A stretch of 64,000 nucleotides of DNA from SHVO01 sp050246995 (GCA_050246995.1 JBFWVA010000012.1:43748-107747); one strand, 5' to 3'. Positions 8,452 to 17,831 are shown, numbered from the stretch's first letter. Numbers and translations: made by a program. The notes: a model not told the origin generated them from the letters alone.

Positions 8452-10218
8452 TCAGTTCGCTTCGACGGCGCTATGCGACGTCAGGCCGGCGGTCCGCGCC
8501 GGCGACGGAACACGTTCAACAACTTCTAAAAATGCATCACTCGTTGCGATCATGCGCATCAGGGCCGGCACCTTGTAGCCGTCCTGCGCGAAAGCTCCGC
8601 TCAGCACCTTGATCGCGGGATCGTCCGCGCGCGAAAGCGGGCCGCCGGTCCCGTAGCTGTACATGCGGCGTACCAGACAGGTCGGCAGCGCCGCGTGATC
8701 GTGAAGCGCCTGACCAAGTCCGGCGACGTCGCTGAAGGCCTTACCGTCGAGCGTACCGGTCACGTCGAGCTGCACGCCCTTTTCGGTCGCGCGGAAACGG
8801 CCCGCGCCGTCGAACTGCTCGAGTGCGAGGCCCATAGGATCGGTGATCTTGTGACAACCGGCGCAGACGGGATTTTGGCTGTGGAAGTTCAGCCGCTCAC
8901 GCGCGGTGCGCAGACGGGCATCGGGATTTTCAACCGCGGAGAAATCGACGTTCGCGGGCGGCGCCGGAACTTTCTGACAAAGCAGGAGCTCACGCAGCGC
9001 TTTTCCGCGCTTTGTGGCGGAGCTCCGGGCGGGATGCGAATGAAGCGCGAGGAAACTGACCTGCGACAAGAGGCCGACACGCGGACTGCCTTCCGGAAAC
9101 TCATAAGGCACCCATCCGAGCGACGGTCGCACTTGATAGACCGGCGCCAGCGCCGGCGACATAAAGGTCGCGCGCGTGGTGAAGAGATCGCGGTAATCTT
9201 CGTTGCGCGTCACGAGATGCTCGACCACGGTGCGCAAGGTCTGTTCACGTGCATCGATCAGCGTCTGACCGGTAACCATCGGATAGGTCGCCGGGTCCTT
9301 GGCGAGACCGATGAACTCTTCGAAGCCGAACATGTCGTCGAAGAACGCGCGCACGCCGTGCTCGAGGCGCGGGCTAGCCATCATCGCGGCGACGACTTTG
9401 GCGCGGCCCTTCGTCGTCTGCAGCTCACCCTTCTCGGCGGCGGTGAGCAGCATTTCGTCGGGCGCGGCGTTCCACAGGAAGAAACTGAGGCGGGCGGCGA
9501 CGGAATAGCTGTCGAGGCGGCGCTTACCGGGGTTGTTCGGATCGGGCTCGGTGACATCGGCGATCATCAGAACGTTGGGATCGATCAACATCCCTTCAAT
9601 CACCGTGCCAAGGCCGGCGTAGAAATCCTTCAGGTTGGTCGCGCCGCGCTTCGCATCAGCGACGAGCCCTGCCACGGTGGCGTCCGGGAGCGCTCGGCGG
9701 TACAGAAGCCGGCCTGTTTGCTTGATGAACTTGGCGGCACAAACATCATCGGCGGCAGCCGGGTTCGCCGGTTTGCAAGGCACAAGGTAATCGCGGCGCG
9801 GCGCGATGCGTTCGCCGGGATTTCCCTTGTCCAGGATTTGCGCGGCGATCGACGAAGCCGAACTTTGCAACTGCTGAATTTCGCCGATGGTCATACCCAC
9901 GGAAGCGGCCCCCGAGGCCTGCAGGCCATCGGTGCGAGGAAGCGGCGTAAGGGCCGCAACGACACGGACGTCGTCGCCGAAGATGTAGTGGATGGTGTTC
10001 GCGTATTGCTCGGGGCTCATCCGGCGCACGCGCGCCGGGGTACCGTCGAAATCCGCGACAGCGGCGGCGGCAGGCGCCTTGGCCGCCGGAGAGGCATGCT
10101 CGGAACCGGTGTCTGAGCAGGCAACGACACCAAACGTCAGTAGGCCGGCCGCACTTGCGCGCAGCGCCATACCGAACTTGCGGCAGGACTTGGACTCGAA
10201 ATTAGAAACCGGACTCAC
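8452..10218 (-). CDS. DUF1587/1595/1592/1588/1585 lipoprotein with CAGCH motif, copy 1
   Basis: Large exported protein (588 residues from a GTG at 10218, chosen for its AGGAGG ribosome site). The N-terminus ends in the lipobox-like GVVAC, so it is probably lipid-anchored. Domain order by motif: DUF1587 (RRMSPEQYANTIHYIFG), DUF1595 (RRALPDATVAGLV), DUF1592 (RLDSYSVAARLSFFLWNAAPDE), DUF1588 (RVGLLSQVSFLALHSHPARSS then PVCAGCHKITDPMGLALEQFD), DUF1585 (CLVRRMYSYGTG). CAGCH at 452-456 fits a covalent c-type haem site, as in Planctomycete PSCyt-type proteins. It is the first gene of a four-gene operon. Its substrate and redox partner are unknown. Confidence 0.87.
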   Translation of the reverse strand: MSPVSNFESKSCRKFGMALRASAAGLLTFGVVACSDTGSEHASPAAKAPAAAAVADFDGTPARVRRMSPEQYANTIHYIFGDDVRVVAALTPLPRTDGLQASGAASVGMTIGEIQQLQSSASSIAAQILDKGNPGERIAPRRDYLVPCKPANPAAADDVCAAKFIKQTGRLLYRRALPDATVAGLVADAKRGATNLKDFYAGLGTVIEGMLIDPNVLMIADVTEPDPNNPGKRRLDSYSVAARLSFFLWNAAPDEMLLTAAEKGELQTTKGRAKVVAAMMASPRLEHGVRAFFDDMFGFEEFIGLAKDPATYPMVTGQTLIDAREQTLRTVVEHLVTRNEDYRDLFTTRATFMSPALAPVYQVRPSLGWVPYEFPEGSPRVGLLSQVSFLALHSHPARSSATKRGKALRELLLCQKVPAPPANVDFSAVENPDARLRTARERLNFHSQNPVCAGCHKITDPMGLALEQFDGAGRFRATEKGVQLDVTGTLDGKAFSDVAGLGQALHDHAALPTCLVRRMYSYGTGGPLSRADDPAIKVLSGAFAQDGYKVPALMRMIATSDAFLEVVERVPSPARTAGLTSHSAVEAN

Positions 10219-10339
10219 GTGCACCTTCCTCCTCAAGAGCGCGCTTCCAGCCGTCACGACCACGGGTCGCGGCCATCAGCTTGACGCTCTCCTCCACTCA
10301 TCTTTCGCCTCGTCCGTGCTCCTATGCCTCGCGCAGCGC

Positions 10340-11548
10340 TTAAGCGCCGACGCTTAGCCGCAGACGGGCCCTCTTGCGCTCTGGCGCATCGAGGGATTGT
10401 TTGACTTCTTCCGTGTGCTGGCCAAGGGCCGGCGCGGGCAATTCCGCGACACACGGTTCGCCGTTAAACATGATGGGCGTACGTACGCCCGGAACGCTGC
10501 CACCCGCCGCCGCCGGCGAGGGGATATCAACGCGCATCCCGCGCGCGATCACATGCGGATCGGCGAAGACTTCCGGCACGGTGTTGATCGGGCCAACGGG
10601 CACGCCCGCGCCTTCCAGTTTCGCGACCAGATCGACCTTCTTCCATTTTGCGATTTTCTCGCTCAGAAGCCCGATCAGGGCCTCGCGATTGCGCACGCGG
10701 TCCGGATTGTGGCGATAGGCCTCATCAAAGGCCAAAGAGTCGTCGCCGAGCACGTTGCAAAGGCGGGCGAACTGACCGTCGTTACCGACGGCGATCATAA
10801 GATGCCCATCCGCCGCCGCGAACACCTGATACGGCGCGAGGTTCGGATGCGCATTGCCGAGGCGCGGCGCGGCCTGGCCGGAAATCAAATACGACGCGGC
10901 CTGATTGGCGAGAACGCCGACCTGCACATCCAGGAGGCTCATATCGATATGGGCGCCCCGGTTCGTCGACTTGCGCGCATGAAGCGCGGCGAGGATCCCT
11001 GTGGTCGCATAAACGCCGGTGAAAAGATCGACTACAGCAACGCCGACCTTCATCGGCTCGCCGTTCGGTTCACCCGTGACGGCCATGAAGCCGCCAAGCG
11101 CTTGGATCATGGCGTCGTAGCCGGGCAGATGAGCATAAGGTCCGGTCTGTCCAAAGCCCGTGATAGAGCAATAAATCAGGCCTGGATGGCGCGCACTCAA
11201 GGTCGCGTAATCGAGGCCGAATTTCTTCAGCGCGCCTAATTTGAAGTTCTCGATCACGATGTCGGCGTCGGCGATCAGCCGCTGCACGACTTCGAGGTCC
11301 TCGGCGCGATTGAAATCAATGGCAATGGAGCGTTTGCCGCGGTTGGCGGAATGGAAATAGGTGGCGCTCAAATCGCCGCCATCTTCGCCCGGCACGAACG
11401 GCGGCCCCCACGAGCGGGTATCATCGCCATCGCCGCTGCGCTCAACTTTAATAACGTCCGCGCCCATGTCCGCGAGGATCTGGCTCGACCAAGGGCCGGC
11501 CAGAACGCGTGACAAGTCCACAACGCGGATGTCGTGCAGTGGCTTCAT
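10340..11548 (-). CDS. Class III CoA-transferase (CaiB/BaiF), possible glutarate CoA-transferase
   Basis: CaiB/BaiF family CoA-transferase (402 residues). These enzymes move CoA between carboxylic acids through an aspartyl-CoA intermediate. Typical motifs: LSRVLAGPWSSQILADMGADVIKVE at the N-terminus, SANRGKRSIAID, YCSITGFGQTGPYAHLPGYD, and the catalytic-Asp region DLFTGVYATTGILAALHAR. The ATG at 11548 is chosen over an upstream one because GGTGGAG precedes it at good spacing. A LysR gene is divergent, 156 bases away. With gcdH and 2-oxoglutarate-type genes nearby, a succinyl-CoA:glutarate CoA-transferase is plausible, but sequence alone does not prove the substrate. Confidence 0.85.
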   Translation of the reverse strand: MKPLHDIRVVDLSRVLAGPWSSQILADMGADVIKVERSGDGDDTRSWGPPFVPGEDGGDLSATYFHSANRGKRSIAIDFNRAEDLEVVQRLIADADIVIENFKLGALKKFGLDYATLSARHPGLIYCSITGFGQTGPYAHLPGYDAMIQALGGFMAVTGEPNGEPMKVGVAVVDLFTGVYATTGILAALHARKSTNRGAHIDMSLLDVQVGVLANQAASYLISGQAAPRLGNAHPNLAPYQVFAAADGHLMIAVGNDGQFARLCNVLGDDSLAFDEAYRHNPDRVRNREALIGLLSEKIAKWKKVDLVAKLEGAGVPVGPINTVPEVFADPHVIARGMRVDIPSPAAAGGSVPGVRTPIMFNGEPCVAELPAPALGQHTEEVKQSLDAPERKRARLRLSVGA

Positions 11549-11704
11549 AAACACTCCACCGGACGCCATACGCCTTCCCGCGTCCGTACACATTTAGAGC
11601 ATCAGTTAGAAGCAATTGAGATCATTATCACAAACCATTTTATTGATTGAAACTATGAGCAGAGGTAATTACTACCAACGTCCCGCCTCGGGACATTCAA
11701 CCCA
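11549..11704. promoter_or_regulatory. Divergent promoter region of CoA-transferase and LysR genes
   Basis: AT-rich 156-base spacer between divergent starts, the normal place for a LysR binding site. It contains related segments such as TTGAGATCATTATCACAA and TATTGATTGAAACTATGA. A single T-N11-A box cannot be picked with confidence. Confidence 0.45.
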
Positions 11705-12640
11705 TTGATTTATAATAAACTCTTGGCTGACCAGCCGGCAAAGTTGAATCTCAATCGTCGGTTCGTGCCGTCACTTCCCGCTTTGATGGCGTTTGAAGCC
11801 TCGGCCCGTTTGAGCAGTTTTACCCGCGCCGCCGAGGAGTTGAACCTCACCCAGGGCGCCATCAGTCGTCAGATAAAAGTCCTTGAAGATCAATTAGGTG
11901 TGACGCTTTTTGAGCGTATCCGCCAGCGCCTTGTCCTGACCGAGGCGGGCACTTTTTACGCTAACGAAATCCGCCAAACCCTCGATCGCTTCGCTTCGGC
12001 GACCGCCCAGGCTATGTCGTTCCGCGCCCGGGGCGGGATTCTCCGGCTCGGCATGCTCCCGACGTTCGGGACTCGGTGGCTGATCCCGCGCCTCCCTGAT
12101 TTCTTCGCCGCGCACCGCAGCGTGACGATCAATTTCTCGAGTCACATCCGTCCGGTCGACTTTCAGCGCGATTTCCTCGATGCAGCTATCCACTTCGGCG
12201 AGCCGCATTGGCCCGGCGTCTTCTTGCATAAGCTCACCGGCGAAGAACTGTTCGCGGTCGCCTCGCCAAAGCTGATCAAGCGCGAGAAGATCAAGAAACC
12301 GGCGGATTTGGCAAACACCACTCTGCTCGTTCAGGCAACGCGTCCCGAAGCATGGAAGACGTTCTTCGATACCGTGGGAATGTCTGAAGTTGAACCTCGC
12401 CAAGTCCTCGAGTTCGAGGTTTTTGGCATGGTGCTCCGCGCCGCCGTGGCTGAGCTCGGCGTTGCGCTTGTTCCAAAAGTATTGGTGCAGCAAGAACTCG
12501 ACGCCGGCGAACTGGTCACGCTGTTCGACAAATCGATCATGAACACGAAGGCGTACTTCCTCGCCTACCCGCGCGAACGGGCGAATTACCCGCCGCTCGT
12601 GGCGTTCCGCGACTGGCTGCTTTCCCAGGTCCGCGCCTAA
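11705..12640 (+). CDS. LysR-type regulator (GcvA-like)
   Basis: LysR-family transcription factor, 311 residues from a TTG at 11705; another TTG at 11743 (before NLNRRFVPSLPALMAFEAS) may be the true start, because no ATG precedes the DNA-binding domain. The winged helix-turn-helix is clear: SLPALMAFEASARLSSFTRAAEELNLTQGAISRQIKVLEDQLGVTLFER. The effector domain follows (GMLPTFGTRWLIPRLPDF). It is divergent from the CoA-transferase gene, which it probably regulates in response to the acid substrate. Its 3' end overlaps that of the convergent ThDP enzyme by 4 bases. Confidence 0.88.
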   Translation: MIYNKLLADQPAKLNLNRRFVPSLPALMAFEASARLSSFTRAAEELNLTQGAISRQIKVLEDQLGVTLFERIRQRLVLTEAGTFYANEIRQTLDRFASATAQAMSFRARGGILRLGMLPTFGTRWLIPRLPDFFAAHRSVTINFSSHIRPVDFQRDFLDAAIHFGEPHWPGVFLHKLTGEELFAVASPKLIKREKIKKPADLANTTLLVQATRPEAWKTFFDTVGMSEVEPRQVLEFEVFGMVLRAAVAELGVALVPKVLVQQELDAGELVTLFDKSIMNTKAYFLAYPRERANYPPLVAFRDWLLSQVRA

Positions 12641-14280
12641 GCCTTAATCGTGCGGCCCGGCGCGATGTCGGTAACGCTCGTCTTGATGTGGATGAGCGCA
12701 GGCTTTCCCGCCTTCCCTGCCTCTTCAAGCGCCGCCGGAAAAGCGTCGGTGCGGTCGATCGTGATCGCCCAGGCGCCGAATGAACGCGCGAAAGCGGCGA
12801 AGTCGGGGTTCTTGAGGTCCGTCGCGGATACGCGCTGCGGATAGTCGCGCTCCTGATGCATACGAATGGTTCCGTAAGACCCATTGTCGACAACAATGAT
12901 GATGAGATTCGCGCCGTACTGCACAGCGGTCGCGAGTTCGTTCGAGGTCATCATGAAACAACCATCGCCCGCCACCGCGACGACGGGACGCGCTGGATAC
13001 ATGATCTTCGCGGCAATGGCGGCCGGGAACCCAAACCCCATCGCCCCGCTGGTCGGCGCGAGTTGCGTGCCGAATTTACGATGACGATAGAAGCGATGCA
13101 GCCAAGCCGCGTAGTTGCCGGCGCCGTTACCCACGATCGCTTCCGGCAGCGCCTTTTCGAGATGCTTGAAAACTTCCGACAGGTTGACCGCGCCCGTCAC
13201 CGCGACCGGCGCCAGGAACGCTTCGAGATCCGCGCGGCCGTCGTTCGCCCAAGGCGTATTGGCCCAGGAGCGGCGGATGGACAGCTTTGAAAGCGACCGC
13301 GCGGCGTTGGCCGTTTCGCACGCTGCCGCGAGCGATGCGGGCCACACGCGGTTGAGTTCCTCGGGGTCGGCGTGAATGTGCACGAGTTTCGCCGCGCTTT
13401 CTTCCGGCGTCAGAAGCGTATAGGCCTGCGACGGATTTTCGCCGAGGCGCGCACCAATGGTGACCACCAGATCCGCGGCCTTCACGCGCTGGACCAACTT
13501 CGGATTTGGCCCGAGACCGAGATCGCCGATGTAGCAGGGATGCGTATTGTCGATGAGGTCCTTGCGGCGGAACGAAAGCGCGACCGGCACACCGAGATTC
13601 TCGATCCACTTCGACAGCGCGGCAAGCGCGTCCTCGGACCATCCCGTACCGCCGAGGATGAGCATGGGACGTTCCGCGCCTTCCAACCGCGCCGCCAGCG
13701 CATCGAGAAAGCCCGGTTCCAACCCACTGAGCGCGACGGTTACGGGCGCGGGCTTACGCGCGCCAGCGGACTCAGCAAGCATATCTTCGGGTAATGCGAT
13801 AACCACCGCGCCTTTACGGCCCTGTTGGGCGACCGCGAAAGCGCGCGTGCACACTTCCACCATGCGCGTTGGATCCTCAACCTCGAGCGCGAGCTTGCAT
13901 AGCGGGCCAAAAGCCTGGCCGTAGTCGACTTCCTGGAACGCTTCACGACCTTTGTCCGATAACGCCACCTGACCGATGAAATAGATCAGCGGAACCGAAT
14001 CCTGCTGCGCGGTGTGAATCCCGATGCTGCCGTGCGTAGCGCCCGGACCGCGCGTGACCATGCAGATGCCGGGCTTGCCTGTCAGCTTCCCGTACGCGAC
14101 CGCCATGTTAGCGGCGCCAGCCTCGTGCCGGCAGGTGACGACCTTGATCTTGTCCCGCGCATCGTAAAGCGCGTCGAGCACGGAGAGGTAACTTTCGCCC
14201 GGCACGCAGAAGACATGTGTGATCCCGTTGACGACAAGGGTTTCTACAAGGCGCTGGGCGGCCGTGAGCTCATGGGTCAT
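12637..14280 (-). CDS. Thiamine-diphosphate enzyme, acetolactate-synthase-like
   Basis: ThDP-dependent enzyme of 547 residues of the acetohydroxyacid synthase/benzoylformate decarboxylase group. The N-terminal pyrimidine-binding domain carries the catalytic Glu in CRHEAGAANMA. The C-terminal pyrophosphate domain has the metal motif GDGCFMMTSNE. HVFCVPGESYLSVLDAL is typical of catabolic ALS-like proteins rather than the biosynthetic IlvB, and no small subunit gene is adjacent. It follows the aldehyde dehydrogenase gene by 5 bases, so the two form an operon. It could decarboxylate a 2-oxo acid to an aldehyde for that dehydrogenase. The substrate is unassigned. Confidence 0.82.
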   Translation of the reverse strand: MTHELTAAQRLVETLVVNGITHVFCVPGESYLSVLDALYDARDKIKVVTCRHEAGAANMAVAYGKLTGKPGICMVTRGPGATHGSIGIHTAQQDSVPLIYFIGQVALSDKGREAFQEVDYGQAFGPLCKLALEVEDPTRMVEVCTRAFAVAQQGRKGAVVIALPEDMLAESAGARKPAPVTVALSGLEPGFLDALAARLEGAERPMLILGGTGWSEDALAALSKWIENLGVPVALSFRRKDLIDNTHPCYIGDLGLGPNPKLVQRVKAADLVVTIGARLGENPSQAYTLLTPEESAAKLVHIHADPEELNRVWPASLAAACETANAARSLSKLSIRRSWANTPWANDGRADLEAFLAPVAVTGAVNLSEVFKHLEKALPEAIVGNGAGNYAAWLHRFYRHRKFGTQLAPTSGAMGFGFPAAIAAKIMYPARPVVAVAGDGCFMMTSNELATAVQYGANLIIIVVDNGSYGTIRMHQERDYPQRVSATDLKNPDFAAFARSFGAWAITIDRTDAFPAALEEAGKAGKPALIHIKTSVTDIAPGRTIKA

Positions 14281-14285
14281 AGATG

Positions 14286-15725
14286 TTAGGCCGTCACATA
14301 AGAGGTTTTGATACGGGTGAAGAACTCACGAGCGCCGCCTTGCTCGCGCGGACCAAAGCTCGACGCCTTTGAACCGCCGAAGGGCGCCTGCAGTTCGACA
14401 CCTGCAGTCGGAAGATTGACCATCACCATCCCGCTTTTCAACTCCGCCTGGAAGAGCCGCGCATATTTGAGGGACGTGGTGCAAACACCGGCGGACAAAC
14501 CGAACGGAGTGTCGTTGGCGATCGCAAGCGCCTCTTCCGGCGAATTCGCCGGTATCACCGTAGCGACTGGTCCGAAAATCTCTTCCTGCGAGATGCGCAT
14601 CTTGTTGTCGGCGTCGGCGAACAAAGCCGGGCGCATATAGTAGCCGTCCGTCAGGCCTTTGAGGCGCTCGCCGCCCTTTACCAAACGCGCGCCCTCGCTG
14701 CGGCCGATCTCGACGTACGACAAATTCTGTTTGAGCTGATCTTCGCTCACGACCGGACCAATGTTGGTTTTGGGGTCGAGGGCATCGCCAACGGCAAGGG
14801 TATCGATCCGCGCCGCGAGCTTCTCCACGAACGCTTTATAAACGCCCTTGGTCACGATCAAACGGCTCGAGGCAGTACACCGTTGGCCCGTTGAAAAGAA
14901 TGCCCCCTGCGCGGCAATTTCAACGGCGGCGTCCACGTCGGCGTCATCCAGCACGACAAGTGGGTTCTTGCCGCCCATTTCGAGCTGGAAGGGCCGGAAG
15001 CGGCCGGCACATACGGCCGCGACACGCGCGCCCACGGTCTGCGATCCGGTGAAGGAAATCCCGTCGATGCCGTCGCTGTTCAGCATCGCCTCGCCCACCA
15101 CGGAACCACGGCCCATCACGAGATTGAATACGCCTGCCGGACAACCGGCTTCAGCGATGATTTCGGCAAGCGCCCATGCGCTGCCCGGCGCGATATCTGC
15201 CGGCTTCATCACCACCGCATTCCCATACGCCAGCGCCGGCGCCGCCTTCCAAGCTGGGATGGCGATTGGGAAATTCCACGGCGTGATCAGACCGACAACG
15301 CCCAGGGGTTCGCGGCGCGTCTCTACGGAAACGTTGGGGCGGACGGATGGGATAACGTCGCCGTGCGCACGCAACGCTTCAGCGGCGAAATATTTGAAAA
15401 TGCGCCCCGCGCGTTGAACCTCGCCCTTCGCTTCGGCGAGGGTTTTGCCCTCTTCGCGCGCGAGAAGCGTGCCGAGTTCGGTCTCGCGGGCGAGGAGCCG
15501 CTCCCCGATCTTGTCGAGGAGATCACCGCGCGTTTGCGCGGTCGCGCGACGCCATCCGGGCTGCGCTTCCCGTGCCGCAGCAACAGCCTGCGTGACCTGA
15601 TCGGCCCCGCCTTGGGCAAAATTGCCGACGACGTCGGTAAGATTGGAGGGATTGATATTCGGCGCGTCACGGTCGGCTTCGACCCACGATCCACCGATCA
15701 GGTTTTGATGCTGCTGATGTCCCAT
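14286..15725 (-). CDS. Aldehyde dehydrogenase, probably 2-oxoglutarate semialdehyde type
   Basis: NAD(P)-dependent aldehyde dehydrogenase (479 residues). Motifs: LITPWNFPIAIPAWKAAPAL, SFTGSQTVG, LEMGGKNPLVVLDDADVD with the general-base Glu, and the nucleophile Cys in STGQRCTASSR. The GQRCTASSR/GGSKASSFGPREQG combination is most like 2,5-dioxovalerate (alpha-ketoglutarate semialdehyde) dehydrogenases of pentose and hydroxyproline breakdown. The gene begins a two-gene operon with the ThDP enzyme and is divergent from a KgtP-like permease, which supports a five-carbon oxo-acid role. Exact substrate is an inference. Confidence 0.8.
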   Translation of the reverse strand: MGHQQHQNLIGGSWVEADRDAPNINPSNLTDVVGNFAQGGADQVTQAVAAAREAQPGWRRATAQTRGDLLDKIGERLLARETELGTLLAREEGKTLAEAKGEVQRAGRIFKYFAAEALRAHGDVIPSVRPNVSVETRREPLGVVGLITPWNFPIAIPAWKAAPALAYGNAVVMKPADIAPGSAWALAEIIAEAGCPAGVFNLVMGRGSVVGEAMLNSDGIDGISFTGSQTVGARVAAVCAGRFRPFQLEMGGKNPLVVLDDADVDAAVEIAAQGAFFSTGQRCTASSRLIVTKGVYKAFVEKLAARIDTLAVGDALDPKTNIGPVVSEDQLKQNLSYVEIGRSEGARLVKGGERLKGLTDGYYMRPALFADADNKMRISQEEIFGPVATVIPANSPEEALAIANDTPFGLSAGVCTTSLKYARLFQAELKSGMVMVNLPTAGVELQAPFGGSKASSFGPREQGGAREFFTRIKTSYVTA

Positions 15726-15980
15726 ACGCCCCTCCCTCGCACCGGGTACAAATTTAAGTACCGGCCAATCGCCCGGACAATGGCGGAAAGTAACTGGGCC
15801 AGATAGCGAAAGATTTCAATCGGTTCATGAATTTTGCGAACCTCGCCACCGCCGATGCGTCACGGTAACGGCCGTGGGGATCACCGATCATCACAGGTCC
15901 ATTAGTTTATATCGTTTTAGTCACGCCCTTCCCTCCGTACACTATAAGTATTGGACCTTAGAACGTTGGGAGAGGGGACC
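15726..15980. promoter_or_regulatory. Divergent promoter region, aldehyde dehydrogenase and KgtP-like permease
   Basis: A 255-base spacer between divergent starts. It includes an AT-rich part (about 15898-15955) that probably holds the permease promoter. No repeat or operator is clear. Confidence 0.4.
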
Positions 15981-17306
15981 ATGAGTGTTGCTGAAGAGGC
16001 TGCGGCTGTGGGGGGCACGGCGGCGGCCACAAAGACCACGAGCGGACGTTTGAAAGCCGTGATCGGCGGTTCGGTCGGCAATCTGATCGAATGGTACGAC
16101 TGGTACGTCTATTCCTCCTTCTCGCTGTACTTCGCGAGCGTCTTCTTCCCGGCGGGCGACCAGACCACCGAATTCCTTTATGCCGCCGTGGTCTTCTCGG
16201 TCGGTTTCATCGTGCGCCCTGTGGGCAGCTGGCTGATGGGCGTTTACGCGGACCGGTATGGCCGCCGCCCCGCGCTCGTTCTTGCGATGGCCGTCATGGG
16301 CGGTTCATCGCTCATGATCGCCTTCACGCCTAGCTACGCCAGTATCGGCATCGCCGCGCCGCTTTTGTTGATGGTCGCGCGCATCGCGCAAGGCCTCAGC
16401 GTCGGCGGTGAATACGCAGCCGTTGCAACGTACCTCAGCGAAATCGCCGGTAAGGAGCGCCGTGGCTTTTACGGCAGCTTCCAGTACGTCACGCTCATCG
16501 CCGGTCAGTTGCTGGCGCTCCTTGTCCTCGTCGCCCTGCAGCATAATTTGACGCCGGAAGAACTGTCCGATTGGGGCTGGCGCGTTCCGTTCGCCATCGG
16601 CGCCGTTGGCGCCCTGGTCGCCTTCTGGATCCAAAGCTCGCTCGAAGAAACCGAATCCTTCAAGAACATGAAGAAAAAGCGCGAAAGCGCGGCTGACACG
16701 TGGCAGCTGATGCGCAGTCATCCGAAGGAACTGCTATTCGTGCTCGGCATGACCATGGGTGGCGCGCTTGGCTTCTATGTGTTCAGCAACTACATGCAGA
16801 AGTTCCTGGTCAACACTTCGGGCTTCACGAAGGACGACGCCAGTTTGATCATGGCCATGGCCATGATCGTGTTCATGGTGGCTCAGCCCGTCATGGGCTG
16901 GTTGTCGGACAAAATCGGACGTAAGCCGATGTTCGTGTTCTACGGCATCGGCGCCACGCTCATGACTTTCCCGGTCATGAACTATCTGCAGACCGCCGAC
17001 AGCGCGATGGGAGCGTTCCTGGTTATCTCAGGCGCCCTTCTCGTTCAAAGCACCTACACGTCTATCAGTGGTCAATATAAGGCTGAGCTATTCCCAACGG
17101 AGATCCGTGCCCTCGGCGTCGGCCTTCCGTACGCGCTCGGTGTTGCTTTCATCGGCGGCACAGCCGAAGCGGTTGCGTTGAAACTGAAGCAGATGGGCTA
17201 CGAAACGTCCTTCTACTGGTATGTGACCTTCTTCATGGTGATCGTGCTGGTGACGGCGGCATTCATGCCGGATACGAAACGGCACAGCCGGATCAAGGAG
17301 GACTAA
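15981..17306 (+). CDS. MFS metabolite:H+ symporter, KgtP-like
   Basis: Major facilitator transporter of the MHS family (441 residues from the ATG at 15981, which has GAGAGGGG upstream; an in-frame TTG at 15951 is less likely). The opening GGSVGNLIEWYDWYVYSSFSLYFASVFFP and the loop motif GVYADRYGRRPALVLAMAVMGGSSL are typical of alpha-ketoglutarate and related carboxylate permeases (KgtP/ShiA/ProP). About 12 hydrophobic segments are visible. SVGGEYAAVATYLSE is the family's fifth-helix signature. A strong terminator follows. With the semialdehyde dehydrogenase divergent from it, uptake of 2-oxoglutarate or a similar acid is likely. Confidence 0.85.
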   Translation: MSVAEEAAAVGGTAAATKTTSGRLKAVIGGSVGNLIEWYDWYVYSSFSLYFASVFFPAGDQTTEFLYAAVVFSVGFIVRPVGSWLMGVYADRYGRRPALVLAMAVMGGSSLMIAFTPSYASIGIAAPLLLMVARIAQGLSVGGEYAAVATYLSEIAGKERRGFYGSFQYVTLIAGQLLALLVLVALQHNLTPEELSDWGWRVPFAIGAVGALVAFWIQSSLEETESFKNMKKKRESAADTWQLMRSHPKELLFVLGMTMGGALGFYVFSNYMQKFLVNTSGFTKDDASLIMAMAMIVFMVAQPVMGWLSDKIGRKPMFVFYGIGATLMTFPVMNYLQTADSAMGAFLVISGALLVQSTYTSISGQYKAELFPTEIRALGVGLPYALGVAFIGGTAEAVALKLKQMGYETSFYWYVTFFMVIVLVTAAFMPDTKRHSRIKED

Positions 17307-17331
17307 TCCTCCGGTGCGGTAAAAGAAAAAA

Positions 17332-17358
17332 GGCTCTCCCGACGGAGGGCCTTTTTTT
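17332..17358 (+). terminator. Intrinsic terminator of the permease gene
   Basis: Stem GGCTCTCC / GGAGGGCC (one G-T pair) with a 4-base loop, followed by seven T residues at 17352-17358. It lies 25 bases past the stop. Confidence 0.92.
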
Positions 17359-17402
17359 GTGCCCGGGTGTATGCTCATGTCCGCACCATCAGGGAGAACA
17401 TC

Positions 17403-17828
17403 ATGGGTGAGATTTCACGCCGGAGCGCATTGACGACTGGAAGCCTTGCGCTCGTTGCCGCTGTCGCCGGAGCCGATAAGGCGGCGGCGCAACAATCACC
17501 GCCGGCGCCGTCGGACCTGCAACAGGTTTACAAAGCGATCCCGCAGATGGGACGCCTGCGCGAAGAAGTGTTGTTCGGCGATGTCTGGAAACAGCCGGAG
17601 CTGAATACGCGCGACCGCAGCCTCGTGACTTGTGCCGTGCTTGCGGCGCTGGGCCGTGACGATGAGCTCGCGCTGAATCTCACACGCGCCGCCGCGAACG
17701 GTGTGACCGCCGACGAAATTCGAGGTCTCGCCGTGCAAGTCGCCTTCTACGCAGGATGGCCGGCGGGCCTTGCCGTGGGCAAAGCCGCGCTGCCGATCCT
17801 TCAGAAAGACTCTAAAGCGGTGAAGTAA
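17403..17828 (+). CDS. Exported carboxymuconolactone-decarboxylase-family protein
   Basis: Small protein (141 residues from the ATG at 17403, with AGGGAG upstream) with a Tat-like signal ISRRSALTTGSLALVAAVAG. The mature part has the CMD/AhpD fold pattern: PELNTRDRSLVTCAVLAALGRDDELALNLTRAAANGVTADEIRGLAVQVAFYAGWPAG. Cytoplasmic CMD proteins act as lactone decarboxylases or peroxidases. This one lacks the CxxC of AhpD (a single Cys in LVTCAVLAA), so peroxidase activity is doubtful. It converges on the secreted-protein gene at 17832, with only 3 bases between their stops. Role unknown. Confidence 0.85.
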   Translation: MGEISRRSALTTGSLALVAAVAGADKAAAQQSPPAPSDLQQVYKAIPQMGRLREEVLFGDVWKQPELNTRDRSLVTCAVLAALGRDDELALNLTRAAANGVTADEIRGLAVQVAFYAGWPAGLAVGKAALPILQKDSKAVK

Positions 17829-17831
17829 CTT

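Noticed and set aside
8695..10116. Long plus-strand open frame (473 codons)
   Set aside because: Antisense to the DUF1592 gene, whose domain motifs and CAGCH site are clear on the minus strand.
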